Below, piece after piece: positions 1-7,970 of a stretch of 32,185 nucleotides of DNA; the stretch's first letter is position 1; the number at the start of each line of letters is the position of its first letter. Source of the DNA: an uncultured Collinsella sp. (GTDB lineage: Bacteria > Actinomycetota > Coriobacteriia > Coriobacteriales > Coriobacteriaceae); contig CAAEDE010000001.1 in assembly GCA_900754525.1 (NCBI GenBank), forward strand, positions 1-32,185, in the 5' to 3' direction. Below the pieces are notes generated by a model that was not told the origin of the DNA, did not search any database, and saw nothing but the letters and a program-made list of their open reading frames with translations. The position numbers and the translations under genes are program-made.

Positions 1-42
1 AGGGTCAAGATGCCGGCGCCCGACGGGGAGACGGCGAGTTAG
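1..42 (+). CDS. 3' end of an upstream gene (partial)
   Basis: Frame 1 is open from the window edge to a TAG at 40-42 and gives a short C-terminal tail ending PAPDGETAS. The base composition is GC-rich like the core genes. It would converge on the TOTE gene, whose stop lies 16 bases further on. Only 13 codons are visible, so family and function cannot be judged and it may not be coding. Confidence 0.3.
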   Translation, partial: RVKMPAPDGETAS

Positions 43-55
43 CCGGCAGGTCGGC

Positions 56-88
56 ATGTCAATCCTGGTCTAACAGAGCCTTAATTAA
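56..88. repeat. Left copy of a 33-bp inverted repeat (TOTE gene 3' end)
   Basis: This stretch covers the last ten codons, the stop and three following bases of the TOTE gene. Its reverse complement is found at 32060-32092 with one mismatch in 33 bases. The core 28 bases (56-83 versus 32065-32092) are identical. Outside these limits the flanks differ. Confidence 0.85.
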
Positions 89-2689
89 TGCCTCAATAGC
101 GTTTGCCGGCTCTATGAGAATGTTGTAATCGGGTTGCTCGCTGTCCTCTGCTGAATAAATTTCGTACCCCAACTTGGCGTACGTCTTGAGTCTTTTCTGG
201 TACATGCGGGCGAGCATGGGTATCGACAGGTCAATGTAGTCGAATATCTCAACCTGTTGCTTGCCCTCGTGGCTTCTATGCAGTCTGCCCACCTGCTGCG
301 TTACGCTGCCGTCCCAAGATATCGGCGTGGCAATGAAAAGGGTGTCAAGGTAGGACAGATCGAAGCCCTCGCTCAGAAGGCTTTCGGTGGCGACGATGAT
401 TCGATGTTCATGCTCAAAGCCGGGAAGACTGTTCAGTATCGCTTTTCTTTCTTTGGCGCCGATTTCTCCGGTTAAGAGTATGGGCTCGTGTCTGCGATCA
501 TTAAGCAACCTGAACAGTTCCTCAGCATGCTTTTTCCTTTTGGATAGTATGAGCGGATGTCGACCGTTTGACGCTGCTTCGAGGGCGTCATCGACAATCA
601 ATTCGTTTCTTGCCGCATGTGCACACAGCATATCGAGAATCTGATTGAAGCTTGCATCCGGCTCGTAGGCGGATAGCCGAATGCCGGTAAATCTCGGTCG
701 AACGATGCGCTGGATGCCCTGCTGAATTGCCTGCGTTTTTGGATCGATGACATAGCGAAGCGGGCCGCAGAGCATCGAGAGCGCCCGCGTGAGTCCGTCG
801 GAGCGCTCGGGTGTCGCGGAGAGGCCATATATATATTTGGCTGGAGCGGACTTGAGGACGAGCTCGAGCTGTGGCGCGGCAGCATGGTGGCATTCGTCGC
901 AGATAATGAGGCCGTAATTACGAACAAGGTTCTTAACTATCGGCTCCCCGGTTTGGGAGTCTTTGCCAGATAGCGACTGAAAGGAAGCGACGTCGATAAG
1001 GCCGCTGACGGCGGTTTTGCCCCCTCCGATTTGTCCAATAAGGGGAGGTTGCTTTTTGCTGATTCGTCCTTTTGGCGTTCGGACCGGCTCTCTGGTGTCC
1101 GTAATGTCGAGAAATCGTTCGAGCTGCGATTTCCATTGGGCTATGAGCGCGGTCTTTGGAACAATGACGAGCGCCGGAAGACCAACGGCGGCAATAAGAT
1201 AAGCTCCGATGACGGTTTTACCGAAGCCCGTTGGCGCAGACATGATTCCGTCTTCGTATTCAAGCATCTGGTCGGCGGCAATTTGCTGTTCGGGATGAAG
1301 GGTCCCTTTGAATGCCATCTCAATTGGATTGCCTGTGCTACGTTCGTCTGAATAATGGGCAGTAACGTGGGCTTCTTGAATCAGCTGCTCAAGTTGGGCT
1401 TTGCAGCCTCTGGGAATCGCGACGCGGCCATCTCTAAGTTCGCTGAGGTCTATGAGTCGCGGTTTGCCGAATACTGATTGATGCATAGATTGCGCACGGA
1501 AGAACTCCGGGTTGGCAAATGTCGCAAGCCTGCGGATTTCCATTTGAGCTGCCGGGCTCAGAGACTTTTCGGGGATGTAGAGCATATCGGCTTGTGTGAC
1601 GAGCAGGTTCGAGGGGAAGTCTCGTGGCGTGAGCGGGAGCCGCTTTCGTGGCTTTTGGACATTGCGCCTGGTTTTGTTTATCGCTGCAGCTGTTGCTATT
1701 CCAAGCGGTTTGTTTTTGGTGTCCTCGATCAGACGATCCACCGTCGCACGCGAGATTAGTTGGATTTGCGAAAGGTAAAGCCATTGGTCGGGAAAGGGCT
1801 CGAATCGTTCGTCAACAAATACGCTGTTTCCTTCCCGCTGCGCTTTTCCCTGAAAGGGCAGCGCAATGAGATTTCCAAAGCCGCCTTCAGGAATGGTGGA
1901 CTGCGCGGGTATCATTCGGTCAAAGGCTTCGAAGGTGATTGTCTTGTTGAGTGCCGCTGCTTCGGCGATAAGGCAGCTACCGAAATCTCGTGCTGTCTTT
2001 GCGTTTATAGGTTCTAGGAAGAAAAACCAGATATGCGCGCCGTTGCCTGACCTTGATCGCTCGACCGCAGCGTTAATTCCATGGTTTTTTACGACAAGCC
2101 TGATAGCGTTTGTCGCTTCTTTCCAATCGGCTTTGTCAAAATCAATGACAAGGACATTTGTGTTGCAGTCTTTGTCGAGAACATATTGACCTATGACGTC
2201 CCGGAGCCTGTCGTCGCTGCCTTTGAAATGGGCGATAATGGCGGCATCGTTCAGCTCAAGGAATGTGCGGCTGCGACATTCAGCGCATTTAATTCTGTGA
2301 TGGTTTGCTTTGGGGCAAATGCCTGGCTTCCACTCATTTGCGCAGGCGGGTGTATAGCCGATGCCCCCGTCTTTTCTGCGATACCCGTGAGCGTGCACAT
2401 CTTTGCGGCCGGTAAAAAGATTGCGAAAGAGCTCGAGTTTGTCGCGCGCTGGGCTCGCGCTGGTAACGATGCCCTCGGTCTGTGCACGTTCGCCGAAAGA
2501 TTTGCCGGCTTTGTCCCATTCTTCGAGTGTTGCGTAACGGATGTCTGGACCGTTGCTACAGATTACGATCTGCTTACGCGGATCTGAAGCGTGGACAACC
2601 GTTTTATTGAGTTTGAATAAGGCGTTCCCGAAAAGGGCGTATTGATGCACGGCGTTGCTCATTTGAATGCCATTCTTGTCAGCGTTCAT
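59..2689 (-). CDS. TOTE conflict-system primase-helicase
   Basis: 876 aa. The N-terminal half carries a zinc-binding-like cluster (C116, C125, C135, C138) followed by an archaeo-eukaryotic-primase-like core with a DFD pair (D183, D185) and SGNGAHIWFFF around 214-224 (H219), the usual primase active-site pattern. The C-terminal half is a superfamily 2 helicase: Walker A SAPTGFGKT (484-492), DECH (598-601), SAT (624-626) and a QQVGRLHR motif VI near 815. This architecture is the TOTE-type primase plus helicase, inferred to act in anti-mobile-element conflict; its exact activity is not established. The start at 2689 has no visible Shine-Dalgarno sequence; Met10 is the alternative. Base composition is visibly less GC-rich than the core genes, and the gene lies beside a truncated LOG gene, so it was probably acquired. 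No partner gene is adjacent inside the window. Confidence 0.85.
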   Translation of the reverse strand: MNADKNGIQMSNAVHQYALFGNALFKLNKTVVHASDPRKQIVICSNGPDIRYATLEEWDKAGKSFGERAQTEGIVTSASPARDKLELFRNLFTGRKDVHAHGYRRKDGGIGYTPACANEWKPGICPKANHHRIKCAECRSRTFLELNDAAIIAHFKGSDDRLRDVIGQYVLDKDCNTNVLVIDFDKADWKEATNAIRLVVKNHGINAAVERSRSGNGAHIWFFFLEPINAKTARDFGSCLIAEAAALNKTITFEAFDRMIPAQSTIPEGGFGNLIALPFQGKAQREGNSVFVDERFEPFPDQWLYLSQIQLISRATVDRLIEDTKNKPLGIATAAAINKTRRNVQKPRKRLPLTPRDFPSNLLVTQADMLYIPEKSLSPAAQMEIRRLATFANPEFFRAQSMHQSVFGKPRLIDLSELRDGRVAIPRGCKAQLEQLIQEAHVTAHYSDERSTGNPIEMAFKGTLHPEQQIAADQMLEYEDGIMSAPTGFGKTVIGAYLIAAVGLPALVIVPKTALIAQWKSQLERFLDITDTREPVRTPKGRISKKQPPLIGQIGGGKTAVSGLIDVASFQSLSGKDSQTGEPIVKNLVRNYGLIICDECHHAAAPQLELVLKSAPAKYIYGLSATPERSDGLTRALSMLCGPLRYVIDPKTQAIQQGIQRIVRPRFTGIRLSAYEPDASFNQILDMLCAHAARNELIVDDALEAASNGRHPLILSKRKKHAEELFRLLNDRRHEPILLTGEIGAKERKAILNSLPGFEHEHRIIVATESLLSEGFDLSYLDTLFIATPISWDGSVTQQVGRLHRSHEGKQQVEIFDYIDLSIPMLARMYQKRLKTYAKLGYEIYSAEDSEQPDYNILIEPANAIEALIKALLDQD

Positions 2690-3102
2690 TGGGATGAGGG
2701 TACGTCATTTCAGCTTTATGAGATATGCGACTTCGATTTTGGTTCGGTAATAGTGGGGTACCGATCCGTGAGTGGTAATTAGCCGGTGCCAAAACGTGCG
2801 GCGGCTGTTGTTAAAGGTGTTTTGGCGGCTATGGGGCGTGTTGGCGGCGTGGGGAGGGGTCCTCGAATGACTCCGTGGTCAAATAACGTCAAATATGAGT
2901 ACTGTTGTTAATGTAGTCTCATAACATTTGGTAAGAATAGAATACCAATTCCACATTATTCTATATATCTAACCCACTAAACACGGAATTTTGAGCCTTG
3001 GCAAGACGTGGAATTGATCGAAATGATCAATTCCGGCGAGATTTTGCTGCTACTAATTTGGTGGCGGTACTCATATTTGCCATTTTTTGTCCAGTGGGTA
3101 CC
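2690..3102. other. Gene-free AT-rich stretch with nested inverted repeats
   Basis: No convincing gene. It contains an 8-bp stem (2788-2795 with 2819-2826), a 13-bp perfect inverted repeat pair (2890-2902 and 3067-3079), a 9-bp pair inside it (2948-2956 and 3008-3016) and a 10-bp hairpin with a 5-base loop (3010-3034). Composition changes sharply from AT-rich to GC-rich near 3100, where LOG-family coding sequence begins. It must also contain the TOTE promoter, which I could not pin down. Confidence 0.6.
2890..3079. mobile_element. Possible 190-bp MITE-like element with 13-bp inverted ends
   Basis: The ends CAAATATGAGTAC (2890-2902) and GTACTCATATTTG (3067-3079) are perfect reverse complements about 190 bp apart. 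The interior is AT-rich, non-coding and itself palindromic. No clear target-site duplication was seen, so the mobile-element reading is an inference. It ends about 25 bases before the surviving LOG coding sequence. Confidence 0.35.
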
Positions 3103-3237
3103 GCGAGGGGCCTGTTCGACTGGCTCAACGGCCCGGTGATGGATGCCGGCATGATCAGCCCACTCGATCCAGACCTTGTCCACATCACCGACGACCTCAA
3201 CGAAGCCGTCGACATCGCCCTGAGCGGGCTGATGTAG
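3103..3237 (+). pseudogene. 3' stump of a LOG-family (TIGR00730) gene
   Basis: The frame ending in TAG at 3237 encodes a tail with LFDWLNGPVMDAGMIS and then DPDLVHITDDLNEAVDIA. This matches the C-terminal region typical of LOG / TIGR00730 Rossmann-fold proteins (nucleoside 5'-monophosphate phosphoribohydrolases, often labelled lysine-decarboxylase-like). The N-terminal Rossmann core and the PGGxGTxxE motif are absent. Codons upstream of about 3100 in this frame do not resemble the family and are AT-rich. A start at 2998 would give a 79-aa product, but it would lack the active site. I read it as a gene truncated at its 5' side by the accessory DNA to the left. Confidence 0.65.
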
Positions 3238-3248
3238 GGTAGGTAAAA

Positions 3249-3309
3249 TGGGACGGGGCTAAAAGACTGGTCTGAAACGTTTGATACCAGTCTTTTTAGC
3301 CCCGTCCCA
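3249..3309. repeat. REP-like palindrome, GGGACGGGGCT family
   Basis: Long hairpin: GGGACGGGGCTAAAAGACTG at 3250 pairs with its complement ending at 3308, about 22 bp with one extra A, around a 14-base loop. It follows the LOG stump and may end transcripts. The GGGACGGGG word recurs twice near the right end (31995 and 32050). Confidence 0.75.
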
Positions 3310-3326
3310 AATGAACTGCTTCTAAG

Positions 3327-3389
3327 TTGCGGTGGAATAGGGATTGATTTGCGGCTGATAAGCCAAAAACAGTCCCTATTCCACCGCAA
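3327..3389. repeat. REP-like palindrome, TTGCGGTGGAATAG family, copy 1
   Basis: Perfect 17-bp arms (3327-3343 and 3373-3389), TTGCGGTGGAATAGGGA and its complement, around a 29-base loop. It lies 15 bases past the degV stop, with a T5 run inside the loop on the minus strand, so it may also end the degV transcript. A second copy is at 6736-6804. Confidence 0.8.
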
Positions 3390-3404
3390 GTGGTATGGGT
3401 AGCC

Positions 3405-4265
3405 CTAATTGGCAGGTTGGTAGCGGGGGCAGTAGCTGATGGCGATGGCGTCGACGCCTACGTGGGTGGCGATGGTGCAGCCGATGGGGCCGGTGCCGGC
3501 GTCTACGTAATCCTGGCCCGCGAGTGCCTCGTTGACAAGCTCCTGCTCCTCGGCGGCGCCGGTCGTGAGCACGCGCACGCTGGAGCCCGGATGCTCGGCC
3601 AAAAATGCGAGGCAATCGGCCATGGTGTTGGCGACGATGCGCTTGGCGCCGCGGCCCTTTTTGATGGCCTTGATCTCGCCCGATTTCCACTCCGGCGAAA
3701 CGGCCAGGCGAATGTTGAGCATCTGCGTCAGCTGGCCGGCGAGTTTGGGGGCGCGGCCGTTTTTGACCAGGTTCTCGAGCGTGCGGGGAATCAGCAACAG
3801 GTGTGCGTCGGGCAAGGTCGCGCGGATCTGTGCCTCGGTCTCGTCCAAGCTGCGACCGTCTTCGCGCATGGCCAGCGCGTACTCCACCAGCAGGCCCTCG
3901 GCGCCCGAGCCGGTGCGCGAATCGATGCAGCGCACGTCGAGCTCGTGGGTCTCGGCCACCAAGCATGCGTTGGAATAGCAGGCAGACCACTCGCTGCACA
4001 GCGAGATAAAGATCGCGCTATCGTGGCCATCGGCGCGCACACGGTCAAAGAGCGCCTTGAACTCGCCGGCGCTTGGCTGCGAGGTGTGCGGCAGTTGCTC
4101 GGAGCCAGCCATGCGCTCGACGTATTCCTCGGCGGTAATCTGCACCTGGTCGAGCAGGTCCTCGCCCTCGATAATCACATGCAGCGGAATCACGTAAATG
4201 CCGAGCTCTTGGGCGCGGGCAGGGGAGATGTCCGACGTGGAGTCGGTTATGATGGCAAAAGACAT
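3405..4265 (-). CDS. DegV family fatty-acid-binding protein
   Basis: 286 aa. DegV-family proteins bind fatty acids; some (FakB) present them to the kinase FakA for phospholipid synthesis. The protein opens with FAIITDSTSDISPARAQELG, the family N-terminal signature. It continues with PHTSQPSAGEF and a SRTGSGAEGLLV segment, where the family usually has DS..x.GxG; the C-terminal HVGVDAIAISY is also typical. Length matches the family. I chose the Met at 4265 because it has AAAGGTG at suitable spacing; a longer reading frame to 4322 adds an Arg-rich, unconserved tail. No fakA-like kinase is nearby. It is transcribed divergently from the HAD gene at 4422. Confidence 0.9.
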   Translation of the reverse strand: MSFAIITDSTSDISPARAQELGIYVIPLHVIIEGEDLLDQVQITAEEYVERMAGSEQLPHTSQPSAGEFKALFDRVRADGHDSAIFISLCSEWSACYSNACLVAETHELDVRCIDSRTGSGAEGLLVEYALAMREDGRSLDETEAQIRATLPDAHLLLIPRTLENLVKNGRAPKLAGQLTQMLNIRLAVSPEWKSGEIKAIKKGRGAKRIVANTMADCLAFLAEHPGSSVRVLTTGAAEEQELVNEALAGQDYVDAGTGPIGCTIATHVGVDAIAISYCPRYQPAN

Positions 4266-4421
4266 AATTGCACCTTTCGTTGGGGCGCTTGCGCGCCGCC
4301 TTCTGAGAGCAAAGTGCGACAAGTATAGTAGAGTCGTTCCACATTACTAGGTTCAATTGTTGAATAGTCAACAGTTTGAAGTGTCGGTGTGGAAATCGTC
4401 AACTGGGGAAGAGGAATGCCG

Positions 4422-5084
4422 ATGGAGGCGTTGGAGATAGGCAAACGGCCGGTCGTGTTGTTCGATTTTGACGGCACGGTGGCCGATACGGGTCGGGCGG
4501 TGATGACCTCGACGCGCAAGACGCTGGCTGCGCGTGGGTTTACGGAGGCGCAGATGGGTGACTTGCGTCGTATGATCGGGCCTCCGCTGTGGAAGAGCTT
4601 CCACGACTTTTACGGCTTCTCGCGCGAGGAGTCGCTGGTGGTGGCCGATGAGTACCGCGCCTTTTTTGACGAGCTGGGTCCGGAAGAGTACCCCGTGTTC
4701 GATGGGATCCCCGAGCTGCTCGACGGGCTGGCCGCCCAGGGAAAGCGTGTGGCCGTGGCGACGTCGCGCATGGAGGCAAAGTGCATCGACATGGTGCATG
4801 AGCTGGGGCTTTCTCAGTTTGAGGCCGTGGTCGGCATGAATCCGCCTCAGGGACGCGAGACCAAGGCGGATTCGGTCCGCGATGCGCTGGCGGCGCTCGG
4901 CGCGACTGCTGACGAGGCCGTGATGATCGGCGACCGCTTTAACGACGTGGAGGGCGCGCACGCGATGGGCGTGCCGTGTATTGGCATCTATTCGGGCGCG
5001 GCGGCGCCGGGCGAGCACGAGGCAGCGGGCGCCGATGCGGTGGTGCATTCGGTGGCCGAGCTTGCTAAACTTTTCGCTATATAA
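4422..5084 (+). CDS. HAD-superfamily hydrolase (phosphoglycolate phosphatase-like)
   Basis: 220 aa. Motif I is VVLFDFDGTVADTG near the N-terminus, giving the nucleophile and acid/base Asp pair. Motif II is the VATSR segment, and motif IV is MIGDRFNDVEGA. The helical cap insertion after motif I fits subfamily I (PGP/YjjG/Gph-like) small-molecule phosphatases. The substrate cannot be read from sequence. Start codons are possible at 4389 (GTG), 4416 and 4422 (ATG); GAAGAGG sits 7 bases before 4422, which best fits a ribosome binding site. It stands alone, followed by a short hairpin and the M20 gene. Confidence 0.85.
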   Translation: MEALEIGKRPVVLFDFDGTVADTGRAVMTSTRKTLAARGFTEAQMGDLRRMIGPPLWKSFHDFYGFSREESLVVADEYRAFFDELGPEEYPVFDGIPELLDGLAAQGKRVAVATSRMEAKCIDMVHELGLSQFEAVVGMNPPQGRETKADSVRDALAALGATADEAVMIGDRFNDVEGAHAMGVPCIGIYSGAAAPGEHEAAGADAVVHSVAELAKLFAI

Positions 5085-5096
5085 GTACTTGATGTG

Positions 5097-5117
5097 AGGG
5101 GCGGCACGCTTGCCCCT
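5097..5117 (+). other. Short hairpin in the M20 gene leader
   Basis: AGGGGC (5097-5102) pairs with GCCCCT (5112-5117), just after the HAD stop and 7 bases before the M20 Shine-Dalgarno sequence. There is no T-run, so it is not a convincing terminator. Confidence 0.4.
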
Positions 5118-5137
5118 TATTGGTAAGGAGGTCGTCC

Positions 5138-6574
5138 ATGAATCAGGTGGAGCAGAGCGTTACCGAGTATGTCGACGAGGTCTGGGAAGATGTCGTCGCC
5201 GATATCGAGCAGCTGGTGAGCTATCCGTCCGTGGCGGTTTCTGCCAATGCGGAGCCCGGCGCGCCGTTTGGCCGTCCGGTTCGTGACGCGCTCGATTGCG
5301 CGCTCGGCATCGCGCAGAAGCTCGGCTACCAGACAAGCGACGACGAGGGTTACGTCGGCATTGCCGATATCCCGGGTCGCGGTGACAAGCAGCTCGCGAC
5401 CATCTGCCACGTGGACGTGGTGCCCGCCGGCCCTGGCTGGAATACCGACCCGTTTGCGATGGAACGCCGCGAGGGCTGGCTGCTCGGTCGCGGCGTGATC
5501 GACGACAAGGGTCCGGCCGTGCTGTCGCTCTACGCCGGCGCCTATCTGCTCAAACATGGGATTGTCCCTCGTTATACCTTCCGCGCGCTGCTGGGTTGCG
5601 ATGAGGAGGTGAGCATGTCCGATGTTCACCATTATCTGGAGAACTACGCAGACCCCGACTTTTTGTTTACGCCCGATGCCGAGTTCCCGGTCTGCAATGC
5701 CGAGAAGGGCCAGTTTGGGGCGACGTTTGTGAGCCCCAAGATCGATGGCGGGCGTATTGTGTCCTGGAGTGGTGCCGAGGCGAGCAACGCCATTCCGTCG
5801 CAGTCCATCTGCGAACTTGCGATTGCTGCCGATGAGCTGCCGGCGCCCGTCGAGAACGCCGACCGCTTGGAGATCACGGCACTCGATAACGGGCATGCGC
5901 AGATTTTCGCCCACGGCATTGGCGGTCATGCCTCGATGCCCGAGGGAACGATCAATGCCGTCGGCCTGATCGTGGCGTATCTGCGCGAGGCCGAGGACGC
6001 GTTTGGTGCCCGCGGCGAGCGCCTGCTGACGCCTGCCGAGCACGAGTTTGTCAAGTTCCTGGCCTTTGTGCATGCGGACGCCTATGGCCGCGGCCTGGGT
6101 ATCGACGCGACGAGCCCGGCGTTTGGCCCGCTTACGTGCAACCCCGGCGTCATCCGCGTGGTGGATGGCCACATCGAGCAGGTCATCGACGTGCGCTTCC
6201 CCGATAGCACGAGCGCCGATACCATCCGCGAGCAGCTCGAGCCGCTCGTGGGGCGCTTTGACGTGACGTGTCGCTTGGGTCATGCAAAGGTGCCGTTCTC
6301 GGTGTCTGCCGACGATCCGGCCGTGAAGGCGCTTATCGATACCTATAACGAGTTTACGGGCAAGCATGCCGAGCCTTTTGCCATGGGCGGCGGCACGTAC
6401 GCGCGCAACTTTGCCCGCGCCGTATCGTTTGGCCCCGAGGAGACCGGCCTGGAACTGCCCGCATGGGGCGGCCAGATGCACGGCCCCAACGAGTGTGCCA
6501 ACGAGGAGCAGCTCAAGCAGGCGCTCAAGATCTACATCGTGGCGATCCTCCGTCTCAATGAGCTTGAACTGTAG
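5138..6574 (+). CDS. M20 family dipeptidase (PepV/Sapep-like)
   Basis: 478 aa, a zinc-dependent cytoplasmic peptidase probably acting on dipeptides. Metal and catalytic residues are in place: ICHVDVVPAG (H91, D93), GRGVIDDKGP (bridging Asp about 122), GCDEEVSM (E156/E157), FTPDAEFPVCNAEKG (PepV-type motif), GHASMPEG in the dimerisation lid and a final MHGPNE His. Length fits PepV/Sapep (about 470 aa). The start at 5138 has a strong TAAGGAGG six bases upstream; an in-frame TTG at 5120 would run through that ribosome binding site. The gene is probably monocistronic, since a terminator follows at 6708. Confidence 0.9.
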   Translation: MNQVEQSVTEYVDEVWEDVVADIEQLVSYPSVAVSANAEPGAPFGRPVRDALDCALGIAQKLGYQTSDDEGYVGIADIPGRGDKQLATICHVDVVPAGPGWNTDPFAMERREGWLLGRGVIDDKGPAVLSLYAGAYLLKHGIVPRYTFRALLGCDEEVSMSDVHHYLENYADPDFLFTPDAEFPVCNAEKGQFGATFVSPKIDGGRIVSWSGAEASNAIPSQSICELAIAADELPAPVENADRLEITALDNGHAQIFAHGIGGHASMPEGTINAVGLIVAYLREAEDAFGARGERLLTPAEHEFVKFLAFVHADAYGRGLGIDATSPAFGPLTCNPGVIRVVDGHIEQVIDVRFPDSTSADTIREQLEPLVGRFDVTCRLGHAKVPFSVSADDPAVKALIDTYNEFTGKHAEPFAMGGGTYARNFARAVSFGPEETGLELPAWGGQMHGPNECANEEQLKQALKIYIVAILRLNELEL

Positions 6575-6676
6575 GGCTTCCCCAGGCACCCGACCTTGCC
6601 CCTCAAACCGTCGCTTGCGTACCAAAGTACGCGGCGCTCCTCTTTCGGGGCAATCTCGGGCACCTGGGAAACCCCT
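6573..6676. repeat. 104-nt long hairpin at the M20 stop codon
   Basis: Two 50-base arms (6573-6622 and 6627-6676) align without gaps as reverse complements: most of the outer 30 bases pair, then a bulged middle, then a perfect GCGTAC/GTACGC stem with a CAAA loop. It begins inside the stop codon. There is no U-tract, and a separate terminator lies downstream, so it is more than a plain terminator: either a repeat element or a structured RNA end. Confidence 0.7.
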
Positions 6677-6707
6677 ATATCCTGCTTGGATACAAACTTG
6701 CATTATG

Positions 6708-6735
6708 AGCCCGGTGCTTCGGCTCCGGGCTTTTT
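6708..6735 (+). terminator. Rho-independent terminator
   Basis: AGCCCGG (6708-6714) pairs with CCGGGCT (6725-6731), with an inner GC pair closing a TTCG tetraloop, followed by five Ts. It ends the M20 transcript before the pst operon. Confidence 0.85.
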
Positions 6736-6804
6736 AAGTTGCGGTGGAATAGTTCCTAGAATCAGCTGCCTGACAGCCAAACAGGAACTATTTCACCGCA
6801 ACTT
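6736..6804. repeat. REP-like palindrome, TTGCGGTGGAATAG family, copy 2
   Basis: 22-base arms AAGTTGCGGTGGAATAGTTC.. and complement (6736-6757 and 6783-6804) with a single G-T wobble. The outer half matches copy 1 at 3327-3389, while the inner stem bases differ in both arms together, so pairing is conserved rather than sequence. Confidence 0.8.
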
Positions 6805-6805
6805 T

Positions 6806-7007
6806 GTTTTTATTGGTGTAAAAGGTGCGCCATGTTCGGCGCTGGATTGTTATTCGTTTGTAAAGGCTGGGCCGTGCTTGCGGTAAGGGTCTATCAAATG
6901 ACCGTAAGAAACCGCAGATAACGCGGCCGTCGCCCGATCGGGGCCGTATCTTTCCAAACAGCAAAGCGGGCAGGGTGCCCGCGAGTCGCATGTATGAAAG
7001 GAAGATC
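6806..7007 (+). promoter_or_regulatory. Leader of the pst operon
   Basis: No gene. It must hold the pstS promoter; I could not place a convincing -35/-10 pair or a clear Pho box. A tight hairpin GCGGGCA-GGG-TGCCCGC lies at 6966-6982, about 15 bases before the AAAGGAAG ribosome binding site. Confidence 0.45.
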
Positions 7008-7946
7008 ATGCTCGATCAGGCTTATTCTCGTCGTCAGTTCCTCGGCCTCGCTGGTGGTCTTGCCAGCATCGTCGGCCTCGGCCTCGTTGGCTGCGGTGGC
7101 GCAGGCGCTTCCAACGCCGCCGACAAGGGTAGCGCCGCTGCTGCCGAGTCCGTCTCCGGCGAGGTGACCTACGACGGTGCCTCCTCGTTCCAGGCTCTCG
7201 TCGAGGCTGCTGCCGAGAAGTTCATGGATGCCAACCCCGACGTCTCCGTCTCCGGTTCGGGTAACGGTTCGGGCAAGGGCCTGACCGCTGTCGCCGCCGG
7301 CACCGTCACCATCGGTAACTCCGACGTCTTCGCCGAGACCAAGCTCGAGGCCGACCAGGTCAAGAACCTCGTCGACCACGAGGTCGCCGTCGTTGGCATG
7401 GGCCCCGTCGTCTCCAAAAACGTGACGGTCGACGACCTGTCCCTCGAGCAGCTCAAGGGCATCTTCTCTGGCCAGATCACCAACTGGAAGGAGGTCGGCG
7501 GCGACGACGCCACCATCGTCGTCCTCAACCGCAAGGCCGGCTCCGGCACCCGCGCCACCTTCGAGGCCGCCGTCTTTGGCGACGAGGCCGTCGACTTTAA
7601 GGGCGACGCCGAGCTCGACAAGTCCGGCGACGTCCAGACTCAGATGGGCAGCACCGATAACGCCATCTCCTACCTCGACTTCTCGCACTTCGATGACTCC
7701 AAGTTCAACGCCATCAAGGTCGAGGGCGTCGAGCCCAAGAGCAAGAATGTCACTGATGACTCCTTCAAGATCTGGGCTACCGAGCACATGTACTGCTCCA
7801 AGGACGCCGACGAAGCTACCAAGGCCTTCCTGGAGTTCATGCTTTCCGACGACGTCCAGGGCAAGCTCGTCGAGGAGCAGGGCTTTATCCCCGTCTCTGC
7901 CATGAAGGTCGTCAAGGACGCCAGCGGCAAGGTCTCCGCTAAATAA
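7008..7946 (+). CDS. pstS: Phosphate ABC transporter substrate-binding lipoprotein PstS
   Basis: 312 aa. It captures phosphate outside the membrane for PstCAB. The N-terminus has a twin-Arg-like SRRQFLG, a hydrophobic segment and a lipobox GLVGC (Cys29 or so), so it is likely an exported, lipid-anchored protein. Family marks: YDGASSFQ near the mature N-terminus, SGSGNGSGKG, the IGNSD phosphate-loop equivalent, GIFSGQITNWKEVGG, and RKAGSGTRATFE, the second phosphate-binding loop. The ATG at 7008 is preceded by AAAGGAAG. It is the first gene of pstSCAB, with 24 bases to pstC. Codon use is strongly biased to C-ending codons, suggesting high expression. Confidence 0.95.
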   Translation: MLDQAYSRRQFLGLAGGLASIVGLGLVGCGGAGASNAADKGSAAAAESVSGEVTYDGASSFQALVEAAAEKFMDANPDVSVSGSGNGSGKGLTAVAAGTVTIGNSDVFAETKLEADQVKNLVDHEVAVVGMGPVVSKNVTVDDLSLEQLKGIFSGQITNWKEVGGDDATIVVLNRKAGSGTRATFEAAVFGDEAVDFKGDAELDKSGDVQTQMGSTDNAISYLDFSHFDDSKFNAIKVEGVEPKSKNVTDDSFKIWATEHMYCSKDADEATKAFLEFMLSDDVQGKLVEEQGFIPVSAMKVVKDASGKVSAK

Positions 7947-7970
7947 GTAATCGCCCCGGAAAGGTTTGCA

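Noticed and set aside
5117..6703. 528-aa minus-strand open frame opposite the M20 dipeptidase gene
   Set aside because: Shadow of a high-GC gene: its product is rich in Arg/His/Gly with no family motifs, and the plus strand has full M20 motifs and a strong ribosome binding site.
6840..6880. Possible Pho box upstream of pstS
   Set aside because: I could not find the direct repeats expected of a PhoB or PhoP site; the resemblance is only AT-richness.
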